The translations under genes were made by a program, and so were the position numbers. A model generated the notes under the pieces. That model saw nothing but the letters and a program-made list of their open reading frames with translations. It ran no database searches and was not told where the DNA came from. Below, piece by piece: positions 26,291 through 35,004 of a stretch of 64,000 bases of DNA. The DNA is from CS1-C013 sp964347265 (lineage in GTDB: Archaea; Aenigmatarchaeota; Aenigmatarchaeia; Aenigmatarchaeales; Aenigmatarchaeaceae): positions 1-64,000 of the forward strand of contig CAYFXV010000003.1 in the NCBI GenBank assembly GCA_964347265.1, written 5' to 3'. The first letter of the stretch is position 1, and each line of letters opens with the position of its first letter.

Positions 26291-26855
26291 CTTCTTTCTT
26301 AGGTTCTTCCTTAACTTCTTTTTTCTCTTCTTTTACTTCTTGTGGTTTTGTTTCAGGTTTTTGTTCCTCTGGCTTTTCTTCTTCCTTTTTCTCTTCAGGT
26401 TTTTTTTCTTCTCTGGGTTCAACTTCTTGTTTTGGTACTTCTTCTTTCTTTTCTTCTTTAGGTTTTATACCTAAAATCATAGGAATATTACCTTCACCCT
26501 CTACAACTTTGCAATTAATCTGGATAATATTTTCGGATATTATATTTCCTCTAATGTATTTTCTTTTTCTCATTCCTTTTCTTTTGTATTTCTTTTTCTT
26601 TATTTTTTTAAATCCTCTAAAACCAATTCCTTTGGTTAACAAAGCTTTTTTTCTTAATGATCCTAGTAAGTCTGGTCTCATAGGAAATCCATCTTTATCA
26701 CTTCCACCAGTTATCTGTAAAGTAAATCCTGATAAACCTATTAAAGAACCATCAAACTTATCTCCAATTTTCTTTCCAATAAAAGAAGGTGCATCTTTTT
26801 CTATTTGCCAAGCTTTCCTAGATTTTGGTTCTGAAATTACAATTTTAAATGCCAT
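26283..26855 (-). CDS. rps6e: Ribosomal protein eS6 with long charged tail
   Basis: 190 residues. The first 125 match archaeal eS6 (MAFKIVISEPKSRKAWQIE, FDGSLIGLSGFTLQITGGSD, GFPMRPDL, KRKYIRGNIISENIIQINCK). Beyond residue about 128 is a 60-residue tail of Lys, Glu and Pro repeats, probably disordered, unlike the usual archaeal eS6 of about 125 residues. ATG preceded by GGGGAGGTG. Operon with aIF2-gamma. Confidence 0.92.
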   Translation of the reverse strand: MAFKIVISEPKSRKAWQIEKDAPSFIGKKIGDKFDGSLIGLSGFTLQITGGSDKDGFPMRPDLLGSLRKKALLTKGIGFRGFKKIKKKKYKRKGMRKRKYIRGNIISENIIQINCKVVEGEGNIPMILGIKPKEEKKEEVPKQEVEPREEKKPEEKKEEEKPEEQKPETKPQEVKEEKKEVKEEPKKEGE

Positions 26856-26961
26856 AGTTTTTCACCTCCCCAGTTTCTGCTTATTAGGCACATTTCCGGG
26901 TTGTTTAATAATTATAATCAATGCGCAATATATTTAAAGTTTGATTTTTTTAACCTTTCTT

Positions 26962-27411
26962 ATGAATAAAGAAAAATTAGTAGATGATATCCTTGAAAAA
27001 ATCAAAAAAGCTAAAGAAACAGGAGATTATGATTTCATATGGAAAGATTCATTGGAAAGAAGACTTACTTGGTATGAAGAAAACAAAGATAAATTAGAAC
27101 TTGATGGCTCTGAAGTTAAGAAAGCATATACAATACTTCTTTTAAATTATATGGGTTTAGATCCAAAAGAGGTTCCTGTCGTTTATGAGGATGAAAAAAA
27201 AATTATTTGGAAATCATTTAGTTGGTGTCCTGTTTTGGAAGCTTGTAAAAAAGGTAATTTTGACACAAGAGAAGTTTGTAAAAAAGGTTGGGAAAAATCT
27301 GTACAAGAGTTTGTTGAAGAAATTAATCCTAAAATAAAATTTTCTAGAAATTATGAAAAGATAAGACCTCATGCTAAATATTGTGAAGAAACTTTTGAAT
27401 TAGTTGAGTGA
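26962..27411 (+). CDS. Conserved small protein with cysteine motif, function unknown
   Basis: 149 residues from the ATG at 26962; a TTG seven codons upstream would only add a hydrophobic leader. Mostly helical and charged. A C-terminal block IWKSFSWCPVLEACK, VCKKGWEKSVQEF, INPKIKFSRNY and CEE carries four cysteines and resembles proteins distantly related to the thiazoline-carboxylate hydrolase (ATC hydrolase) fold. This link is a guess. Divergent from eS6. Confidence 0.6.
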   Translation: MNKEKLVDDILEKIKKAKETGDYDFIWKDSLERRLTWYEENKDKLELDGSEVKKAYTILLLNYMGLDPKEVPVVYEDEKKIIWKSFSWCPVLEACKKGNFDTREVCKKGWEKSVQEFVEEINPKIKFSRNYEKIRPHAKYCEETFELVE

Positions 27412-27445
27412 GTTCTAATTTTAAGTAGAAATACCAAATATTTTT

Positions 27446-28171
27446 ATGAAGAAAAAGAGGTTTTGGGAAATAGATCTTTTACGAGGAATTGCAATAATTA
27501 AGATGGTAATTTTTAACTGGTCCTTTACACTTTTCTATCTTGGTATATATACCTTCACAGAAGGAATGGCATTTCCCGGAGCAGCTGCGGCAGTTTTTAT
27601 TTTTCTAGTTGGTTTGTCCTTAACAATAAGCTACAGCAGAGTTAAGCATAAGAAATCAAAAGAAATTTATAAAAAGTATTTTTCAAGAGGTTTGAAAATA
27701 TTTGGTTATGGTATTTTAATAACTATTATAACGTTTATAACTTTTCCAGAAGCTTTTATAATTTTTGGGATTCTTCATCTTATAGGAGTTTCTGTAATCC
27801 TTGGACAATTCTTTCTAAATTTTAAAAAACTGAATCTTTTCTTAGGATTAATAATTATTGTTTTAGGTCTTTATCTAAGGAATTTTAGTTTTGATTTTTC
27901 ATGGCTTTTATGGTTGGGTTTTACTCCAAAAAACTATTATACATTTGATTACTTTCCAATTTTACCTTGGTTTGGAATTACTCTATTAGGTATATATTTT
28001 GGAAACCTGTTATATAAAAATGGAAAAAGAAGATTTAAAATTAAAGATGTTTCAAATGTTTCTATTGTAAAATTTTTAACATTTTTAGGAAGAAAATCAT
28101 TGATTATTTATCTAGTCCATCAACCTCTATTAGTAATCTTTTTATTAATTCTAGGTTTTAAGGTAATTTGA
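27446..28171 (+). CDS. DUF1624 / heparan acetyltransferase-like membrane protein
   Basis: 241 residues with about seven membrane segments. RFWEIDLLRGIAIIKMVIFN is the signature start of the DUF1624/HGSNAT_cat family, whose human relative moves acetyl groups across the lysosomal membrane; GILHLIGVSVILGQF and FPILPWFGITLLGIYFGN are further conserved blocks. The usual catalytic His of MVxxH is replaced by Asn (VIFNWSF), so acyl-transfer activity is uncertain. Convergent with aIF5B, overlapping by 14 bases. Confidence 0.75.
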   Translation: MKKKRFWEIDLLRGIAIIKMVIFNWSFTLFYLGIYTFTEGMAFPGAAAAVFIFLVGLSLTISYSRVKHKKSKEIYKKYFSRGLKIFGYGILITIITFITFPEAFIIFGILHLIGVSVILGQFFLNFKKLNLFLGLIIIVLGLYLRNFSFDFSWLLWLGFTPKNYYTFDYFPILPWFGITLLGIYFGNLLYKNGKRRFKIKDVSNVSIVKFLTFLGRKSLIIYLVHQPLLVIFLLILGFKVI

Positions 28172-29873
28172 TTTCTTCAGCAAGCTCAATCTCTTCTCTC
28201 ATGTTCAATTCTTTTAAAACTTTCAAATCATCTTCAGTAATAATAGTTGTTAGTTCATCTCCTTCTCTTATATGTCTTCCAACAACAGGTCCTTCAATAG
28301 AAATAGCAACCTTGTCTCCTGTAACAGCTTTTTCTAAAGACTTGTTTTCAGATTGTATTGCCTTTATTTCTCCAATCTCTTTTCCATTTTTCTTTAATTT
28401 ATAACCAGTTTTTATTGTTCCTGCCAAAATCTCTACTCCAACAATTGCTGGATGTGAAACATGGAATGTATGTCCTGGAATAATTTTAATCTTAGCTGGC
28501 AAAGTTATTGTTTCTAATTTTTCTAATCTAATTTTTTCTTGTGTTTCTTTGACAAATTCTTCATAACCTTCAGTAAGTTTGTAGATTATATTATTCTGTA
28601 AAATCTTTATTGACTTATCCTTAGCCTCCTTTGATGCTATTTCATCAATATTAACATTAAAAGCAATTATAAGTTTTTTCATTCTGTCTTTAACAGCTTC
28701 TATTTCAATAACATCTTTTCTCAGTACTTTTCCTGTTTCAGCTTTTCTAATAGGAACTTTGTTTTTAAAAATTCCTATTAATGCTTCTAAACTTCCTAAA
28801 TTGTCTGCTTTAAGAATTATACCTTCTCCTGCTTTTTCAAATTCTATTTCTTCTATTCCTGCTTGCAATTCTTTTTTTATTTCTTCTATTTGACTTCCTT
28901 CATGAACTGAAGCTATAGGACTTCCTGCAATAACATTTTCTAATTCAGGAGCTGCAATTTTTATTCCTGCAGCAGCAGTGGTATAATCAATATTATCAAA
29001 TCGTTTTTCAACTCTTATTTCTTTTAATGGTCTTGGTTTTAACAAAGCCTTTATTTTTGTTACTATTGGTTTTTTTCCTCCAATTATTATCCAATCTCCT
29101 TTTTTTATTTCTCCATCATAAAGAATAACATCAATTGTTGTTCCCAAACCTCTTAATTCTTTAACTTCTAATATAGAACCTCTACCAATTCCTCTAGAAA
29201 CTTCCAATTGTTCTTTAAGAAATGCTTGAGTTAGTCCAGCTAAAACAACTAACAACTCAGAAACGCCTTCTCCTGTTATTCCAGAACAAGGAACAATTGA
29301 AACTGTTTTCTTAAAATCTGTTACTCTGTCAAATCTTTCACATTCAAATCCTCTTTCTGATAATTGCCCTACTAATTTGTAGAATTTTTTATCAAAATTC
29401 TGTTTAACCCAGTCTGGCTGTTTATTAAAACTTTCTAAAAAACATTCTCCCTCATTTTGGATCCAACCTTCTATTCTATCAATCTTTGTAGCAGCAACAA
29501 AAAATGGTGTTTTGAATTCTTTTAAAAATTGTAATGACTCTTCTGTTTGTGCTTGGAATCCTTCGTTTATATCAATAACTAGAATTGCTAAATCTGCAAT
29601 AGAAGATCCTCTTTTTCTTATTGAAGTAAAGGCTTCGTGGCCAGGAGTGTCTATGAATAACAAACCTGGTATTGTAATTTCAATATTTAATTTCTCTAAA
29701 AGAGGACCGCATATTCTTTTTACAACATTTATTGGAATTTCTGTTGCTCCTATTGCTTGAGTTATTCCTCCTGCTTCTTTTGATTGAACAAAAGTTTTTC
29801 TAATCTTGTCTAGCAAAGTCGTTTTTCCATGGTCGACATGACCAATAGTAACTACAATAGGTTGCCTAATCAT
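28158..29873 (-). CDS. infB: Translation initiation factor aIF5B
   Basis: 571 residues from the ATG at 29873 (the frame also has a TTG nine bases earlier). Archaeal IF2/eIF5B without a long N-terminal extension. GHVDHGKTT (G1), AGGITQAIGATEIP (switch I), DTPGHE (G3), AATKID (G4, again Thr for Asn), then domain II, III and the domain IV barrel (IIPGHTFHVSHPAIVGVEIL). Promotes subunit joining at initiation. Convergent with the DUF1624 gene. Confidence 0.95.
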   Translation of the reverse strand: MIRQPIVVTIGHVDHGKTTLLDKIRKTFVQSKEAGGITQAIGATEIPINVVKRICGPLLEKLNIEITIPGLLFIDTPGHEAFTSIRKRGSSIADLAILVIDINEGFQAQTEESLQFLKEFKTPFFVAATKIDRIEGWIQNEGECFLESFNKQPDWVKQNFDKKFYKLVGQLSERGFECERFDRVTDFKKTVSIVPCSGITGEGVSELLVVLAGLTQAFLKEQLEVSRGIGRGSILEVKELRGLGTTIDVILYDGEIKKGDWIIIGGKKPIVTKIKALLKPRPLKEIRVEKRFDNIDYTTAAAGIKIAAPELENVIAGSPIASVHEGSQIEEIKKELQAGIEEIEFEKAGEGIILKADNLGSLEALIGIFKNKVPIRKAETGKVLRKDVIEIEAVKDRMKKLIIAFNVNIDEIASKEAKDKSIKILQNNIIYKLTEGYEEFVKETQEKIRLEKLETITLPAKIKIIPGHTFHVSHPAIVGVEILAGTIKTGYKLKKNGKEIGEIKAIQSENKSLEKAVTGDKVAISIEGPVVGRHIREGDELTTIITEDDLKVLKELNMREEIELAEEIKLP

Positions 29874-29926
29874 AAGTATCAAGAATAATTAATTTTAGAA
29901 TTATTTAAAAGGTTATAAAAAAAGAA

Positions 29927-31369
29927 TTAATCTACAAATTCGTAATATCTATAACCTTCATCTACTTTAGAAGTGCCAAGATTAGCAAGAACAAATTCTT
30001 TTTTAGGTTCTAATACGCATTCTTCTATGCCTAAATCTTTTTCATGTAATCTTTCATAATCTTTAAGCGAGAGGTGTCCTTTTCTGTTTCTTTCTCTCTT
30101 ATCTAAACTTTTCAATAGATCAAGTTCTCTTACAACTTCTTTAAAATCTGGTTGTACAATTCCAGTAAATGCTTTGAACATAGAACCACTAGCATAAGAA
30201 CCAAAAACGAACCTCATTCCACTCAAATCAGTACCTTGTTGTGATTCTAATTCTAGCATGCTGCTTAAACCCATATAAAGAGAACCTGTATATGTATTAC
30301 CAGTTCTTTTAGCAGCCACTGCGCCTTTTTCTATTTTTTCAGCAAAGAATTCTTTAAATTGTTCAGTTTCTCTAACCTTTTTTCTAAATATTTTGGTAGC
30401 CTTTACGTCCTCTCTTTTTGGTTCTGGACCAACTACCTTTTCAATTTCTTTCCACATTGGAGTATTTCTTCTTTCGCGTACATACAAAGGTACAGATGCG
30501 TATTCTGCCATTCTATGAAATGGTAGATGAAGTAATATTCTATTCACCTTTTCAGTTAACAATTCTCCGTCTTTAATCAAACCTTGTTTTATTGCTCTTT
30601 TTCTATAGTTTATAAGAGCAGCCTTAGAAGTATCCAAATAACATTCAATAGATAAAGGACCGTCCACAACAGCTGTATGTCTATTTACTGGTCTGAAAAA
30701 ATCTCTTTCATCCCTACTAACTGTTGAAGTGATTTCTGCATTCATATTATTTTCTAATGCTATTAATCTAGGATTCTCTTTAACCAACATTGCAACAGAA
30801 CCAGCGCCTTGAGTAACTTCTTCTCTAGATTCTAAAGGATAAGTTGCAACATCAGTTGCAATCACCACTCCATATTTTCCTCTGTTCTTTCCAGTTTCTA
30901 TCCACTCAGCTAAAAGTTCTAAACCAGCTGTTGCGCCTGCACAAGCAAATTTTAAATCAAGAGGAGTACAATTTATCATCTCTCCTTTTTTACCCATTAA
31001 CCTTTCAACAGCCCCAACAATATACATGGCATTTGGTTTAGAATTATCAACAGGAGATTCAGTTCCAACATAAAATCTGCCTATTTCAGAAAGTTCAAGA
31101 TCATTTTCTTCTATAAGTTTTTTAAAAGACATTGCACCCATTGTGACAGGATCTTGTTTTCCATCAACAAAACCAAACTGATAAGCGCCTATACCTCTAG
31201 CAAGATAAGATGGCAAATTGGTTATATCTTTAAAAACTTCAGCAGATTTTCTTGATCTAGAAAATTCAGTTTCAATATATTCACCATTTACTCTTTCCTC
31301 TGGTACAAGATCTAATAATGTGCTAGGAACATAAGAGGCCATAGCGTCAATGCCAATAGTTTGTTTCAT
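29927..31369 (-). CDS. mvaS: Hydroxymethylglutaryl-CoA synthase
   Basis: 480 residues. Condenses acetyl-CoA with acetoacetyl-CoA, step 2 of mevalonate synthesis. Cys143 in LKFACAGATAGLE is the acyl-accepting nucleophile, Glu104 in VGTESPVD the general acid, and HLPFHRMAEY holds the His that activates acetyl-CoA; GNTYTGSLYMGLSSML and FGSYASGSM complete the thiolase fold. At 480 residues it resembles the bacterial/eukaryotic type more than the 350-residue archaeal form. GGTGAT three bases before ATG. No thiolase or HMG-CoA reductase is in the window. Confidence 0.93.
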   Translation of the reverse strand: MKQTIGIDAMASYVPSTLLDLVPEERVNGEYIETEFSRSRKSAEVFKDITNLPSYLARGIGAYQFGFVDGKQDPVTMGAMSFKKLIEENDLELSEIGRFYVGTESPVDNSKPNAMYIVGAVERLMGKKGEMINCTPLDLKFACAGATAGLELLAEWIETGKNRGKYGVVIATDVATYPLESREEVTQGAGSVAMLVKENPRLIALENNMNAEITSTVSRDERDFFRPVNRHTAVVDGPLSIECYLDTSKAALINYRKRAIKQGLIKDGELLTEKVNRILLHLPFHRMAEYASVPLYVRERRNTPMWKEIEKVVGPEPKREDVKATKIFRKKVRETEQFKEFFAEKIEKGAVAAKRTGNTYTGSLYMGLSSMLELESQQGTDLSGMRFVFGSYASGSMFKAFTGIVQPDFKEVVRELDLLKSLDKRERNRKGHLSLKDYERLHEKDLGIEECVLEPKKEFVLANLGTSKVDEGYRYYEFVD

Positions 31370-31529
31370 TTTATCACCAAAAAATTAATCAGAATAATAT
31401 AAACGTTGAAATATAAATCTAACTACGGCATTTTTAAAAATAAGACAAAAGTCGTAAACAGGATTTAAATTTAAATAATTTTTGTTTTACAATTTTTCAG
31501 TTTTCTTCTTGAGATTTTATAAAGATTTT

Positions 31530-31547
31530 TTACTACTGCCAAGGTAA
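31530..31547 (+). promoter_or_regulatory. Partial palindrome just below a TATA box, weak operator candidate
   Basis: TTACTACTGCCAAGGTAA lies six bases after TTTTATAAA (31516-31524), upstream of the gene at 31584. Only the outer TTAC/GTAA arms pair and the length differs by one from the perfect palindromes at 36995 and 38371, so it is a weak look-alike. Confidence 0.3.
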
Positions 31548-31583
31548 AAAAATATTTTGTACAAGTTTTCACAAAAAGGTATT

Positions 31584-31832
31584 ATGACTAAAGGAAAATT
31601 CCTTGCAGGAACTGCAACAACTACTGGATATGCATATTTGTACAGCGTGACTGATTTAGCTTCAAAATATTTATTAAAATCAGCTCCAGATGGTTTAATT
31701 GATAAGATTCTTTGGGGAGTAACAAATGCTCCTGCATATTTAGCAATAGGTGCTACTCTTGTAGGTGGTGCTTGGGTTGCTTCAAAATTAATTCCAGGTT
31801 ATCTTAGAAAGAAAAGTGAAGGAGAAAAATAA
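31584..31832 (+). CDS. Small membrane protein, function unknown
   Basis: 82 residues from the ATG at 31584, which has AAGGT four bases upstream; a longer TTG frame begins at 31557. Two moderately hydrophobic helices (about 5-30 and 49-68, Ala/Gly-rich) and a basic tail PGYLRKKSEGEK. No family. Transcribed away from mvaS; next gene on the strand follows 14 bases later and is probably co-transcribed. Confidence 0.55.
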   Translation: MTKGKFLAGTATTTGYAYLYSVTDLASKYLLKSAPDGLIDKILWGVTNAPAYLAIGATLVGGAWVASKLIPGYLRKKSEGEK

Positions 31833-31846
31833 GGAGTTAGTTTAAT

Positions 31847-32248
31847 ATGTCTACAATAATACCAGTTGAGAAAAATGGAAAAGTTGAGATGGAATCAAGA
31901 CCTCTAAGACAGTATCAAGTAGAACTTTCAACTGAGAAAGGTTATTTAATGGTAAATTGCCCTTGTGGAGGAATAAAAAGAATTAATCCAAAAGCTTACA
32001 TGTTAGAGGGTAAATTGATGGAATCTGTAAGAGAAGAAAAACATACTTGTGGTAGAAAGTTCCAAACATATGTTAAAATGGTTAATGGAAGACCTGACAT
32101 TAGAGTAGCTGTAACAAAACATCACATACCTCTAAGATTATTTGATCTCAATTTTGGAATGGAAGAAATACAAGGTGGTGTAGAGTTCAAAATTGATAAC
32201 AATGGTTCAGATACTCAAATACCGCAAGGACCTGTTAAACTCAGTTAA
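31847..32248 (+). CDS. Conserved hypothetical protein with CPCGG and CG motif
   Basis: 133 residues. VNCPCGGIKRINPKAYMLEG and EKHTCGRKFQTYVKMVNG give three or four cysteines that could hold zinc, between beta-strand-rich segments. AAGGAGT before the ATG. The last 25 residues are polar and likely disordered. Not recognised. Downstream partner of the small membrane protein gene and convergent with IPP isomerase across a strong inverted repeat. Confidence 0.6.
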   Translation: MSTIIPVEKNGKVEMESRPLRQYQVELSTEKGYLMVNCPCGGIKRINPKAYMLEGKLMESVREEKHTCGRKFQTYVKMVNGRPDIRVAVTKHHIPLRLFDLNFGMEEIQGGVEFKIDNNGSDTQIPQGPVKLS

Positions 32249-32252
32249 GTTA

Positions 32253-32290
32253 ATAATTGGATCGATTTTTTCCTTTTTTGATCCAATTAT
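32253..32290. terminator. Inverted repeat with T-rich loop between convergent genes
   Basis: Perfect 11-bp arms ATAATTGGATC and GATCCAATTAT separated by a 16-base T-rich loop, in the gap between two convergent genes. It can fold in both transcripts; the T runs would favour archaeal termination of the plus-strand gene. Confidence 0.6.
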
Positions 32291-32310
32291 AATAATTTAA
32301 AGAACATAAC

Positions 32311-33345
32311 TCAACGGCAAATCAGTTTTCTTTGTTCAGCCCAGTCCTTAATTTCTCCTGTTAAAATATATTTTGCTTTTCTCAATTCTTCTATATTTTT
32401 AGAACCAGTTAGAATCATTGCTGTTTTTAGTTCTTTTTCTATTCTATCAATAAATTCTTCAACACCTTTCTTTCCCTGTTTTTTCAAGACTCTTAGAAAT
32501 GGTAAAGCCATTCCACACATGTCTGCTCCTAAAACAATTGATCTTGCAATATCAATTCCAGACCTAATTCCGCCAGTAGCAATTAATGGTAAGCCAACTT
32601 TACATTCTAAAATTGATATTGGGGTTGGTATGCCCCAGTTTACAAAACTGCTAAAATTATTTCCAGATCTTATTCCATCAACCACAATCCAATTGGTACC
32701 TCCAAATCCTCCCACATCTATTGCTTTTACACCAGCCTCTTTTAGCTTTAGTGCAACCTCTTTACAAATTCCAAAACCAACTTCTTTCCCAATAATAGGA
32801 CATCTCAATTCCATGCACAATTTTTTTAATGAACGGAGAGACCCATTGAAATTAATATCTCCTTCTTTCTGAAATAATTCTTGAGAAGGATTGATATGAA
32901 CAAATAATGCATCTGCTTCCACGTATTCTAGTGCATCTTCAATTTTTTTTGTTCCAAATTCTTTTAACTGATACAGTCCTATGTTACTAAACAGAAAAAT
33001 ATGGGGGGCCACATCTCTTACATAATAAGTTTCTTTTAGTTTGGGGTTTTCTATCATGGCTCTTTGAGACCCTAATGAGAAGCCTATACCTTTTTTTTCT
33101 GCTACTTCTGCTAGATCTTTGTTTATTTGTTCTGCTTCTAATGTTCCTCCTGTCATTGAAGCTATTGTTAAGGGTAAGCTAAATTTTTTTTCCAAGAATG
33201 TTGTTGTTGTATCTATCTCGCTCAAACTCAATTCTGGCAGAGAATTATGAATAAGAATCACGTCTTCAAAACATTTTTTCTGACTTTCAACATCATTATC
33301 TAGACATATTCTTAAGTGATCTCTCTTTCTTTGCTCTGTTGACAT
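32311..33345 (-). CDS. fni: Isopentenyl-diphosphate delta-isomerase, type 2
   Basis: 344 residues. FMN-dependent isomerase of IPP and DMAPP. ASMTGG (about 70-75) binds phosphate, LGSQRAM and HINPSQELFQKEGD carry substrate and catalytic residues, KEVGFGICKE and VGGFGGTNW line the FMN site, and ATGGIRSG binds the FMN phosphate. It provides DMAPP for the prenyl synthase at 39.5 kb. Transcribed alone, with a TATA-like ATTTAAATAC upstream. Confidence 0.94.
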   Translation of the reverse strand: MSTEQRKRDHLRICLDNDVESQKKCFEDVILIHNSLPELSLSEIDTTTTFLEKKFSLPLTIASMTGGTLEAEQINKDLAEVAEKKGIGFSLGSQRAMIENPKLKETYYVRDVAPHIFLFSNIGLYQLKEFGTKKIEDALEYVEADALFVHINPSQELFQKEGDINFNGSLRSLKKLCMELRCPIIGKEVGFGICKEVALKLKEAGVKAIDVGGFGGTNWIVVDGIRSGNNFSSFVNWGIPTPISILECKVGLPLIATGGIRSGIDIARSIVLGADMCGMALPFLRVLKKQGKKGVEEFIDRIEKELKTAMILTGSKNIEELRKAKYILTGEIKDWAEQRKLICR

Positions 33346-33386
33346 ATTAAAAGAATGAGATGAAATAGTATTTAAATATGTATATT

Positions 33387-33408
33387 TGGGTACGATGGGA
33401 GTCGAATC
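33387..33408 (-). other. tRNA 3'-end-like fragment
   Basis: On the minus strand TTCGACTCCCATCGTACCCA reads like a T-loop, T-stem 3' half and acceptor strand plus discriminator, but the matching 5' halves are absent. It immediately follows the stop of a 38-codon frame. Possible scar of an integration at a tRNA gene. Confidence 0.3.
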
Positions 33409-33523
33409 AAAAGAATCTTTTTAATATTTTCTCATCAGAAGTTCTAATAAGATCTGGAAGTTCCTTTAAATCTTTTTCTTTATTAAACTTTCTCCAACCT
33501 CTCACCCAAAACCACCAAAGCAC
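33407..33523 (-). pseudogene. Short coding-like remnant (38 codons)
   Basis: A GTG-started frame whose charged C-terminal part (RKFNKEKDLKELPDLIRTSD) looks like protein sequence, whereas the N-terminus is tryptophan-rich and odd. It stops just at a tRNA-like fragment. It could be the tail of a lost gene or a small gene; no homologue is recognised. Confidence 0.25.
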
Positions 33524-33549
33524 TTAAAGATTACTTTACAATTTAGATT

Positions 33550-34431
33550 ATGTTCAAACCAAGAAAAACGAAACCTAGATTTCCAGCACAAAATGAAGTT
33601 TTCTTTTCTGTAAAAAATAATCCTTCAACATATGAAGAAATAAGTCAGAGAACAGGAAAATCAAAAGAGCAACTATACACTCATGTAATCAGTTTAAATA
33701 AAAAGGGTATAGTTGGAACAGTAAACATGAGTTTAGGTAAGAGTGGGAGCAGTTATGGATATTCTTCATATGAACTTGTTGGTAAACTAATAAAAAAATC
33801 AATAATCTATGTTTTGGGAGATGAAACACTTCTTGGTAAAAGAATAATAAGAGATATGCCAGCAGAATTGACTCAAGGAATGAAAAAAGGTATAACCACA
33901 AGATTAATACCTAAACTTCCGTATGATGCTGCTGAAGTTATCCGTGATTATATGCGTGAACATGTTGTTTGTAGATATCCATTTGATACTAAAGAACATG
34001 AAGTGGAGATAGTAAATCCTGGAGGAGAATTTGCTCATGAAAACTTTCCAAAATCAAAGTATGCAACAGACTTTGTCTTACCATTAGGAGCTCCTGTATT
34101 GGCTGCTCATGAAGGGACTGTTATGTCAGCGAAACATGATTCTGATGTTCATTTATCACCAGCAGAAGTAAAACATTTAACCATAGATGAAAAAATAAAT
34201 TTAGCATCAAAATATGCAAATCTTGTAGAAATACGTCATAAAGATGGATTTTTTACTGAATATGCTCATTTAACAAAAAGAGAAGTTGTATCAGAAGAAG
34301 ATGTGAAAGAAGGGGATGTAATAGGTTATGTTGGTATGTCTAGAATAACAAGTTTGTCATATTTACATATCAATGCTTTCAAGATGGAGAATGAAAAACC
34401 TATAAGCATTCCTGTGAAGTTTATTGAGTAA
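33550..34431 (+). CDS. Winged-helix protein fused to degenerate M23/LytM domain
   Basis: 293 residues. The N-terminal 60 form a helix-turn-helix (FSVKNNPSTYEEISQRTGKS). The C-terminal 150 follow the M23 peptidase fold: YATDFVLPLGAPVLAAHEGT, VEIRHKDGFFTEYAHL, EGDVIGYVGMSR and YLHI. Zinc ligands are partly lost: the HxxxD motif reads KxxxD and HLH reads YLH. So it is probably a non-catalytic binding domain, and with no signal peptide it is cytosolic. An unusual pairing of domains; possible regulator sensing a ligand through the M23 fold. Confidence 0.7.
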   Translation: MFKPRKTKPRFPAQNEVFFSVKNNPSTYEEISQRTGKSKEQLYTHVISLNKKGIVGTVNMSLGKSGSSYGYSSYELVGKLIKKSIIYVLGDETLLGKRIIRDMPAELTQGMKKGITTRLIPKLPYDAAEVIRDYMREHVVCRYPFDTKEHEVEIVNPGGEFAHENFPKSKYATDFVLPLGAPVLAAHEGTVMSAKHDSDVHLSPAEVKHLTIDEKINLASKYANLVEIRHKDGFFTEYAHLTKREVVSEEDVKEGDVIGYVGMSRITSLSYLHINAFKMENEKPISIPVKFIE

Positions 34432-34440
34432 ATTCAGGAT

Positions 34441-34944
34441 TTAAGTTTTAATCATACCATTTTCATTTCTTTTAACTAGAATCTTAAAAAAGTCTCTTAT
34501 TGTTAGCTCTTCAAGTAGAGAATAGTCCTTAAAGACAGATGGAATGTCTAGCGTATCATTAAGTTGAAGTATTTTTTTGGCTGCCTTTTTATTGACTTCT
34601 TCTAAAGGCTTTTGTACACACAAACCTAATTCTGGATCTTTTCTATAAGCTCTACATACCCAAGATCTATTATCATATCTTGAACATCGTCCTGAATCAT
34701 TTAAAAATGGACAAAGAAAATATTTCTTATCGTTTCTAAGTTTTTTTGGTTTATTAAAAATATCTACTATTTCTTTTTCAGTTAAATTATCAACTAAGAA
34801 AGCAAATTCTATATAAGTTAGTTTCACATCTTCTATGCAACATTTATGACAATTGGGATCGCATAACTCCGAACCATCTTTCATATTTGCATAAATTTTT
34901 TGTAATTGTCTTTTTTGAAATCTTTTAAGTGGTATTAATTGCAT
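34441..34944 (-). CDS. YkgJ-family cysteine cluster protein
   Basis: 167 residues. CDPNCHKCC at about 28-36, CPFLNDSGRCSRYDNRSWVC and CRAYRKDP match the YkgJ/Fliw-like cluster (CxxxCxxCC ... CPFL ... RxxxCRxY) thought to bind zinc or an Fe-S centre. Function of the family is unknown. Downstream of the kinase at 35005 on the same strand, 60 bases apart, so possibly the tail of the isoprenoid operon. Confidence 0.8.
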   Translation of the reverse strand: MQLIPLKRFQKRQLQKIYANMKDGSELCDPNCHKCCIEDVKLTYIEFAFLVDNLTEKEIVDIFNKPKKLRNDKKYFLCPFLNDSGRCSRYDNRSWVCRAYRKDPELGLCVQKPLEEVNKKAAKKILQLNDTLDIPSVFKDYSLLEELTIRDFFKILVKRNENGMIKT

Positions 34945-35004
34945 AATTTAAGAAAGAACACTAAAAAATTTAAACCCTTTGATTAAGAAATTAAAGCTTA
35001 AATT

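Noticed and set aside
26257..26937. Long plus-strand frame rich in Phe, Ser and Leu
   Set aside because: It is antisense to eS6 and its Lys/Glu tail; the composition is the mirror of those codons.
31441..31458. GACAAAAGTC-like inverted repeat above mvaS as a third mevalonate operator
   Set aside because: Arms of three bases only, a different sequence and not placed at the TATA box, so it is too weak to group with the two perfect palindromes.
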